DNA from: Microbacterium sp. LWS13-1.2
GTDB taxonomy: Bacteria > Actinomycetota > Actinomycetes > Actinomycetales > Microbacteriaceae
Assembly: GCF_040144835.1 (NCBI RefSeq)
Contig: NZ_CP151632.1
Span: 1,798,001-1,862,000 of the forward strand
Reading direction: 5' to 3'
DNA length: 64,000 bases
The notes under the pieces were generated by a model that did not search any database, had not been told where the DNA came from, and worked only from the letters and a program-made list of their open reading frames with translations. A program made the position numbers and the translations under genes. Below are positions 57,895-64,000 of the stretch, one piece after another. The stretch's first letter is position 1. The number at the start of each line of letters is the position of its first letter.

Positions 57895-59327
57895 AGCTTG
57901 AATACCTCTCCGGGGATGGCTCCCACCAGGTCTCGTGAGATCTGGCGGGCGGTGAGGAGCGAGACGCGTCCTTCCACGACCAGGCGCGCGAGGAAGGAGG
58001 CATCCACACGGCGCGCTGTGTCGTGGCGTGCCGGGATGGAGAGGAACGCACGCGTGTCGTCGATGAAGCCGCTCGAGCGATAGAAGCCGGCGGTCTCCGT
58101 GACAGCCGAACGCCAGCGCAGGATCGCGTCGGGCGCATCGAGGAACCACCACGGTGCGCCGATGTACACGCTCGGATAGAACCCCGCGAGTGGAGCGATC
58201 TCACGCGAGTAGAGGGTTTCGTCGACGGCGAACAGCACCAGGTGGAACCCCGGCGCGGTGCCGAAGGCCTCGAGGAGCGGACGCAGGTTCTCCGTGTATT
58301 CGGTGCGCACCGGGATGTCGTGGCCGGTGTCGGCGCCGTACCGCTCGAAGGTCGGCGTGTGGTGGTTGCGGCGCACTCCGGGATGGACGGTCATCACGAG
58401 GCCGTCATCGACGCTCATCCGTGCCATCTGGAACAGCATGTGGCCGCGGAAGAGGCGTGCGCCGGCGAGGTCGAGTGTGCCAGACAGCGCCTGCTGGAAG
58501 AGGCCGTCGGCATCGGACGGCGTGAGGTCGGCAGTGAACGGTTCGAGAACGCCGTGATCCGCCGACACCGCCCCGCTCGCGATGAAGTGCGCGCGGCGCT
58601 CGGCGAGGGCGGCGAGGTAGCCGGCGAAGGTGGTGCGCTGCCCGGTCGCGGCGAGGAGCCTGTTCACGTTCTCGGTGAACATAGCCGCGTCCGGGTCGAC
58701 GTAGGCGTCCGGGCGGAAGGTGGGGAGCACGCGGCCCCTGAAGGACGAGTCCGCGGCGAGGAGGCGATGCGGCTCGAGGTCATCGAGCGGATCGTCGGTC
58801 GTCGCCAGCACCTCGATGCCGAACCTGTCGAAGAGCGCACGCGGGCGGAACTCCGGCTCCCCCAGCGCCGCCGCGATGCGGTCGTACGTGCGATCGGCCG
58901 ACCCCTCGCCGAGCTCTTCCTCGATCCCGAACAGCGAGGACAGCTCGTGCGTCAGCCAGTACCCGCTCGCCGTCCCGGCGAAGCGATGCCAGTTCTCTGC
59001 CAGTCGGCGCCACGCCTCGCGTGGATCCACAGGCCGATTCACATCCAGACCCAGCTCCCAGAGCGGCACCCCCGCCGAGTGGAGGATGCGCGTCACGTAA
59101 TGATCCCGCGTCACCAGCAGCTCGGCGGGATCGCGGAAGGGAGCATCGTCGACGAGCAGTCGAGGGTCGACGTGACCGTGCGGCGAGATGATCGGTGCCG
59201 ATGCCACCTCGGCGTAGAGGTCCCGGGTGATGTCGCGCGTCCGCGGATCAGCCGGCAGCAGAGCGTCGGATGACAGGAGTCCGAGCCGCTCGACGGCGGG
59301 CGCCAGGGATGAATCGCTCACGTTCAC
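57891..59327 (-). CDS. uxaC: Glucuronate isomerase
   Basis: This 478-residue amidohydrolase-like isomerase converts D-glucuronate to D-fructuronate. SAPIISPHGHVDPRLL has the HxH metal pair, RDHYVTRILHSAGVP and AWRRLAENWHRFAGTASGYW are UxaC signatures, and VLPTFRPDAYVDP, MTVHPGVRRNHH and FYPSVYIGAPWWFLDAPDAI complete the pattern. The length is normal. The GTG at 59327 overlaps the beta-glucuronidase remnant stop (GTGA); the next GTG two codons later is an alternative. Confidence 0.95.
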   Translation of the reverse strand: MNVSDSSLAPAVERLGLLSSDALLPADPRTRDITRDLYAEVASAPIISPHGHVDPRLLVDDAPFRDPAELLVTRDHYVTRILHSAGVPLWELGLDVNRPVDPREAWRRLAENWHRFAGTASGYWLTHELSSLFGIEEELGEGSADRTYDRIAAALGEPEFRPRALFDRFGIEVLATTDDPLDDLEPHRLLAADSSFRGRVLPTFRPDAYVDPDAAMFTENVNRLLAATGQRTTFAGYLAALAERRAHFIASGAVSADHGVLEPFTADLTPSDADGLFQQALSGTLDLAGARLFRGHMLFQMARMSVDDGLVMTVHPGVRRNHHTPTFERYGADTGHDIPVRTEYTENLRPLLEAFGTAPGFHLVLFAVDETLYSREIAPLAGFYPSVYIGAPWWFLDAPDAILRWRSAVTETAGFYRSSGFIDDTRAFLSIPARHDTARRVDASFLARLVVEGRVSLLTARQISRDLVGAIPGEVFKL

Positions 59328-60262
59328 ACCCCTTCTGCGGCGGCAAGCCACCGGTCGCGGAGAGCGAAGGCGGCCGCCTTCGGGCGCCACTCGCGGGCGC
59401 CCTCCTCGACGGAGTCGGGCTCGTTCGCGATCGACCACATCACCACATTCGGGTGGTTCTTGTCGCGGTCGATCAATTCTCGGATGCCCTGGGCGTGCGC
59501 CGCCTGGGTGTTGTCGTCGAACATCGTCGGAGAGAAGGCGGGCTCGCTCACGCGGAGTTCCGCATCCGGCACGGTCAGCCGGCCCGACGCACCTTCCGCG
59601 GTGGCGACCTCGGTTCCGGCGGCGTCGGAGAGCACGACGCGGACATCGGCATCTCCCGAGGTCTCCACTCGGTAATCCACGGCACCGGTGGACCCGTCGA
59701 GGTCGGTCCTGACGGTGATGTCGGTCACGCGCGTCTCGGGAACCGAACACAGGATCACCGAGCGAGCCAGCCCCGCGTAGTTGGAGAAGTCATGGCGGTA
59801 CGCCTGCTTGCGACGGCCCGCCGCGGTCGTCGACATCGTCCCGGGCGGAATCGTCTCATTCGTCAGTTCGTTGTTCACGCCGATCGTGATCCGAACCTGC
59901 TCACCCGCGCCCGCCAGGTCGGTGACGTCGGCCTCGAACGGCGTGTACCCGCCGACGTGCTCCGCGACTTTGCTGTCGTCGACGTAGACGACTCCTTCGT
60001 GGGTGGCGGCATCCACTCGCAGGACCACGCGTTCGCCGGCCCACCCGCGGGGCACCCGCACGGTGCGCTGGTACCAGACCCAGCCGACGTGCTCCCGGAT
60101 TTTCTGATCGGCGAACACGTCGTTGTAACTGGCCGGAACCGGGGCCTCGAGGGTGCTCTGGAGCTCGCCCGCCCACGGCTCGGGGGTGGCGACGCTGTCG
60201 AGCGCGAACCGCCACAGGCCGTCCAGGCGGAACAGTTCGCGGGTGGAAGTGGAGATGGGCAT
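59324..60262 (-). pseudogene. uidA: Beta-glucuronidase (GH2), internally deleted and truncated
   Basis: The frame encodes the sugar-binding domain (STRELFRLDGLWRFALDSVA, WYQRTVRVPRGWAGERVVLR) and the immunoglobulin-like domain to VPDAELRVSEP. It then jumps to HAQGIRELIDRDKNHPNVVM, WSIANEPDSVEEGAREW, the region around the acid/base Glu of the barrel. About 130 residues of the first barrel part are missing, and the last 250 or so, with the nucleophile Glu, are also absent. Total is 312 residues against about 600 in intact enzymes. The frame is kept throughout, so a short protein might still be made, but it cannot have normal activity. Confidence 0.72.
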
Positions 60263-60289
60263 GAGCACTGTTCGTCTCTCTGTCGGGGG

Positions 60290-61129
60290 TCAGGCTGCGT
60301 CGAGCGAGCTCTTGAGGGCGAGCCGCTGGTCGCGGCGGATGCGCTGCTCGGTGGGGTCGGGCACGGGAGAGGCCATGAGCAGCTGTTTCGTATAGGGGTG
60401 CTGCGGCGTGCGCGTGACCTCGCTCGCGGGACCGTTCTCGACGATCTCGCCCTTGTAGAGCACGGAGACGTCGTGACTGATGTGGTGGACGACGTCGAGA
60501 TCGTGCGAGATGAACAGGTAGGCCACCCCGGTGTCCTGCTGGATCTCCAGCAGAAGATCGAGCACACGCGCCTGAGTCGTGAGGTCCAGGGCGCTGACCG
60601 GCTCGTCGCACACAATGAGCTTGGGGTCTAGCGCCAGCGCCCGGGCGATGGCGATACGCTGCCGCTGCCCGCCCGAGAACTCGTTCGGCTGGCGATTGAT
60701 CGCGTTCGACGGAAGTCCCACACGGTCCAGCAGCGTCACCACCCGTCTGCGCGCCGCATCCCGCGCGACGCCCTGCACGCCCAGCGGCTCGGCCAGGATG
60801 TCCCCGACGTCCATCGCCGGATTCAGCGACGTGTACGGATCCTGGAAGATGACCTGCAGGTCACCGCTGAATCTCCGGCGCTCTCGGCGGCTGATGCGGG
60901 TGATGTCGTCGCCCCGGAATGCAATGGTGCCTGAGGCGATCGACGCCAGGCCGAGGATGGCCCGGCCGATCGTCGTCTTCCCCGAGCCCGACTCGCCGAC
61001 GAGGCCGAGCGTGCGACCCTCCGCGACGCTGAACGACACCCCATGGAGAGCACGATGCGGCTTGGCTCCAAGCTTCTTGGGCTTGTACTCGACGACCAGG
61101 TCGCGGACGTCCAGAATCGTGCCGCTCAT
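60290..61129 (-). CDS. Oligopeptide-type ABC transporter ATP-binding protein (OppF-like)
   Basis: This 279-residue ABC ATPase has Walker A VGESGSGKTTIGRAIL near residue 42, the Q-loop FQDPYTSLNPAMDVGD, signature EFSGGQRQRIAIARAL and Walker B LIVCDEPVSALD. The C-terminal HPYTKQLLMASPVPDP is the typical OppF tail. It powers uptake with the OppB- and OppC/OppD-like subunits. Its ATG overlaps the upstream stop by one base (TGATG). The catabolic genes that follow suggest a glucuronide or oligosaccharide cargo. Confidence 0.93.
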   Translation of the reverse strand: MSGTILDVRDLVVEYKPKKLGAKPHRALHGVSFSVAEGRTLGLVGESGSGKTTIGRAILGLASIASGTIAFRGDDITRISRRERRRFSGDLQVIFQDPYTSLNPAMDVGDILAEPLGVQGVARDAARRRVVTLLDRVGLPSNAINRQPNEFSGGQRQRIAIARALALDPKLIVCDEPVSALDLTTQARVLDLLLEIQQDTGVAYLFISHDLDVVHHISHDVSVLYKGEIVENGPASEVTRTPQHPYTKQLLMASPVPDPTEQRIRRDQRLALKSSLDAA

Positions 61130-63009
61130 CAGATCTCCTCTCGCAGGATGGTTTCCGCCGCCGGCGACAGGGGCTGCTGCATGTCGGCCTGATCGCGGGC
61201 CTGCTCGAACGCATCCTCTGCATCGCTCGTCTCTGCGCCGGTGGAAGGACCGGTGAGGCCAAGGGTCGTCAGCGGTGCCTTGCCGACGAGCATGCTCGCC
61301 ATGAGCGTGCGGGTGTAGGGGTGCGCCGGACGGCGCAGGATCTCATCCACCGACCCGGTCTCGACGATCGCGCCCTGGCGCATGACCGCGACGCGATCGG
61401 CGATATCAGCGATCACACCGATGTTGTGGGTGACCAGCAGCACCGCCACCCCGAGCTCGCGCTGCATCGTCCGGATGACATCGAGCACCTCGGCCTGCAC
61501 GGTCACATCCAGCGCCGTCGTCGGCTCGTCGGCGATGATCAGGTCCGGCTCGCACGACAGGGCCCCCGCGATCAGCACGCGCTGCGCCATCCCACCCGAG
61601 ATCTCGTGCGGGTATCCCTTCATCACGCGATCGGGATCCGCGATGCCCACGCGACGCAGCAGATCCCTCGCGCGCTCGGTGGCCTCCTTCTTCGAGATGC
61701 CGAGCAGCTTCACCATCGGGCGGGTCAGCTGGTGTCCGATCGTGAACGCCGGGTCGAGATTCGACATCGGCTCCTGCGGGATGTACCCGATCCGACGACC
61801 TCGGATGCCGAGCACGGCCCTCACGTCGACCTCGCCGTCGCGCACGAGAACAGTGTTTTCGAACCGGATCGAGCCCGAGAGGATGCGTGCGGTGCGGGGC
61901 AGCAGGCCCAGGATGGAAAACGCGGTCTGCGACTTGCCCGATCCCGACTCGCCCACCAGGCCGAGGACCTCACCGGGTCGAATGGTGAGGGACACGTCAC
62001 GGACGACGCTGGTGTAGTTGCCCTGCGCGTTCGGGTAGCCGACGCTCAGGTCGGCGACCTGCAGAACCGCCTCGCCGTCGTCGATCACGGCCGGCTGCCG
62101 CCCCGCCGCCGGGATGACCGGGAGAGCTTTTCGGGGCGCCTTGATCTCGCGGCGATCTTCCAGTGCGTCGCGGATCGCGTTCCCCAGCAGCACCAGTGAG
62201 CAGATGGTGATGCCGATCGCAAGGGCCGGCCAGAGCATCAGGGAGGGCTGGGTGTAGATGTTGTTGAACCCGTCGCCGAGCATCGCACCCCAGGATGCCT
62301 CGGTCGGGTCGCCCAGTCCGAGGAACTGCAGGCCGGACTGCACCGCGATCGCGACTCCGCAGATCAGAGCCGTCTGGATGATCAGCGGTGCACGGACGAC
62401 GGAGAGGATGTGCCGCGAGATGATACGGGCATCGCTCAGCCCCACCACGCGCGCCGCGTCGACGTACAACTCGTTGCGGACGGACTGCACGGCGGTGCGG
62501 GTCAGGCGGTAGTAGCTCGGGCTGATGAGGATGCCGAAGAAGATCATCGAGATCCACACCGATGGTCCGAACGCGGCGCGGACGACCAGCAGCACGATGA
62601 TGCCGGGCAGCGCCATCAGCATGTTCGAGAACCAGTTCGACGTGCTGTCGAACTGGCCGCTGTAGTAGCCGGCGATCAGACCCGCCGGAAGCCCGATCGC
62701 GATCGCGACGCTCGCACACAGGAGCGCCGAAAGCAACGTGAGCCGGGCCCCGTAGAGCAGCCGCGAGAAGACGTCACGACCCGCGCTGTCGGTGCCGAGC
62801 AGGTTCTGCCCGCCCGGGTCGGCGAGGGTGTTGCCGATGTCGGCGAAGTTCGGATCGAACGGTGCGATCAACGGCGCGAACACCGCCGCAAGCACGATCA
62901 CGGTGAGCAGGGAAAGCGAGACGATGCCGAGCGGATTGCGCAGCATCCGCCGCAGGGTCCCGCGCTGGGAGCGCTTCGGGACGGAGGGGGTCCTGATGAC
63001 GTCGGTCAT
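61129..63009 (-). CDS. Fused OppC-type permease and OppD-type ATPase
   Basis: In this 626-residue fusion, residues 1-285 are an OppC-like permease: FAPLIAPFDPNFADIGNTLA, GTDSAGRDVFSRLLYGARLT, and six membrane helices with the EAA-type loop VDAARVVGLSDARIISRHIL. Residues 310-600 are an OppD-like ATPase: Walker A VGESGSGKSQTAFSIL, HEISGGMAQRVLIAGAL signature and LIIADEPTTALDVTVQ Walker B. Such fusions are common in actinobacteria for peptide/nickel-type transporters. ATG 63009 overlaps the oppB-like stop (ATGA). Confidence 0.93.
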   Translation of the reverse strand: MTDVIRTPSVPKRSQRGTLRRMLRNPLGIVSLSLLTVIVLAAVFAPLIAPFDPNFADIGNTLADPGGQNLLGTDSAGRDVFSRLLYGARLTLLSALLCASVAIAIGLPAGLIAGYYSGQFDSTSNWFSNMLMALPGIIVLLVVRAAFGPSVWISMIFFGILISPSYYRLTRTAVQSVRNELYVDAARVVGLSDARIISRHILSVVRAPLIIQTALICGVAIAVQSGLQFLGLGDPTEASWGAMLGDGFNNIYTQPSLMLWPALAIGITICSLVLLGNAIRDALEDRREIKAPRKALPVIPAAGRQPAVIDDGEAVLQVADLSVGYPNAQGNYTSVVRDVSLTIRPGEVLGLVGESGSGKSQTAFSILGLLPRTARILSGSIRFENTVLVRDGEVDVRAVLGIRGRRIGYIPQEPMSNLDPAFTIGHQLTRPMVKLLGISKKEATERARDLLRRVGIADPDRVMKGYPHEISGGMAQRVLIAGALSCEPDLIIADEPTTALDVTVQAEVLDVIRTMQRELGVAVLLVTHNIGVIADIADRVAVMRQGAIVETGSVDEILRRPAHPYTRTLMASMLVGKAPLTTLGLTGPSTGAETSDAEDAFEQARDQADMQQPLSPAAETILREEI

Positions 63010-63947
63010 GACACGCGCACCTTCGGGTTGAGGGCGCCTTGGGCGACGTCCACGAGCAGATTCACGATGATGACGATCACCACGGTGACGATGGTCATCC
63101 CCATCACGACGGGGATGTCTCCGACCGTGGTCGCGGTGACGAAGAGGGGGCCGATCCCGGGGATGGCGAAGATCTGCTCCAGGATGATGACTCCGCCGAG
63201 GAGGCCGATGAACTGCAGGCTGAGCACGGTCAGACCGGCCGGCGCGGCGCTGCGTAGCACGTTCTTGAGCACGATCTCCCGCTCTCCCAGCCCTCTGCTG
63301 CGGAGCGTGCGGACGTAGTCCTTGTCGAGTTCTTTGATGACGGCGCTGCGGATCTGCTGGGCGCTTGAGGTCACGTAGTTCACCACGATCGCGATCACCG
63401 GGAGGCTGAGAGAGACGATCCACGCCTCGGCCCCCGCCCCTGGGCGGATGGTGGAGACGGCAGGGAACCAGCCGAGGTTCACCGCGAAGATCGTGACGAG
63501 AACGAGGGCCATCACGAAACCGGGAATCGCATCGCCCACCACCGCGCCGACCTGCACCGTCTGATCCACCCATCCGCGACGGACGGCGGCGAGTACCCCG
63601 AGCGCCGTCGCGATGAGCGCCACCAGCACGATGGAGACGATCATCAGGACGAGGGTGACGGGCAGGCGGTTCAGGATCGTCTGCGTGACGGGCTCGCCGT
63701 TGAACCAGGACTGGCCGAGGTCGCCGCGCAGTGCCGCTCCGGCCCAGCTGAGAAAGCGCACCGGAAGCGGCTGATCAAGACCGAGCTCCGCCTCTTTGAG
63801 GGCGATCTGCTCGGGCGTGGCCTGCTCTCCTAGGAGGTTGCGGGCGATGCTCGTGCTTGAGAAGAAGAGAAGCGTGTACGTCAGCATCGAGATGGCGACC
63901 AGCAGCCCGAGACCCGACGCAAGGCGTCGGAGCGTGAACGTGAGCAT
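63006..63947 (-). CDS. OppB-type ABC transporter permease
   Basis: This 313-residue inner membrane permease has the typical N-terminus LRRLASGLGLLVAISMLTYT, a large periplasmic loop with QATPEQIALKEAELGLDQPLP, and the EAA loop DYVRTLRSRGLGEREIVLKN near residue 215. Six helices are predicted. GGAGG precedes the ATG by 7 nt. It is the first transporter gene seen. A substrate-binding protein gene is expected just upstream, beyond the window, but cannot be seen. Confidence 0.93.
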   Translation of the reverse strand: MLTFTLRRLASGLGLLVAISMLTYTLLFFSSTSIARNLLGEQATPEQIALKEAELGLDQPLPVRFLSWAGAALRGDLGQSWFNGEPVTQTILNRLPVTLVLMIVSIVLVALIATALGVLAAVRRGWVDQTVQVGAVVGDAIPGFVMALVLVTIFAVNLGWFPAVSTIRPGAGAEAWIVSLSLPVIAIVVNYVTSSAQQIRSAVIKELDKDYVRTLRSRGLGEREIVLKNVLRSAAPAGLTVLSLQFIGLLGGVIILEQIFAIPGIGPLFVTATTVGDIPVVMGMTIVTVVIVIIVNLLVDVAQGALNPKVRVS

Positions 63948-64000
63948 GAGAATCCTCCGCTTTGGGAGGGCGGAGGCGACTGACGCGCAATGTGCGGTCG

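Overview
The window is high-GC actinobacterial chromosome. It most likely comes from a Microbacteriaceae member close to Microbacterium. The signs are uniform high G+C coding bias, abundant GGATGCCG/GCATCCG words, many genes that start 5-7 nt after a -10 hexamer (leaderless transcripts), and an oligopeptide-type ABC transporter with fused permease and ATPase. This placement is inference; no rRNA, tRNA or marker gene lies in the window. No CRISPR array, phage or replication origin was seen.

1-25.3 kb is mostly housekeeping. It holds an SRPBCC-type fragment, two alpha/beta hydrolases, a CDF metal exporter, a flavin/F420 oxidoreductase with no normal start codon, a DUF2306 membrane protein, divergent tadA and upp, an ornithine-decarboxylase-like enzyme coupled to a membrane protein, a DUF3467 protein, a large RecB-like nuclease/helicase, NAD+ synthetase, a degenerate phosphopantetheinyl-transferase-like protein, a lipase maturation factor, a DHA2 exporter, an MTA/SAH-nucleosidase-like protein, sbcDC and a NUDIX hydrolase.

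25.3-37.7 kb carries small proteins (several extremely acidic), a GNAT protein, a leaderless Cys-codon-containing short ORF ahead of a winged-helix regulator, an AlkA-type glycosylase, a VOC protein, two aldo/keto reductases, an S9 peptidase, a tandem pair of NmrA-like reductases and an M23-type peptidase. Five genes, including sbcDC, the nuclease/helicase and alkA, have promoters resembling the RecA-NDp/PafBC DNA-damage type.

37.7-46 kb contains a TetR-controlled agmatine deiminase/amidase locus and an unusual density of broken genes: a phosphotransferase, a C45 acyltransferase, an MFS transporter, a GNAT enzyme and a TetR remnant. 46.4-51 kb returns to conserved genes (HAD phosphatase, pgi, a secreted lytic-transglycosylase-like protein, a DUF899 protein).

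An IS21-family istA remnant at about 51.0-51.2 kb marks the edge of a reverse-strand block running to the window end. In transcription order this block has an Opp-type ABC transporter, a partly deleted beta-glucuronidase, glucuronate isomerase, fructuronate reductase, mannonate dehydratase, a truncated gluconokinase, a GH3 glycosidase, a fumarylacetoacetate-hydrolase-family enzyme and a DUF5519 protein. Most of these genes overlap by 1-4 nt. The block reads as a glucuronide uptake and hexuronate catabolism operon that leads to 2-keto-3-deoxygluconate and shows signs of transfer and decay.
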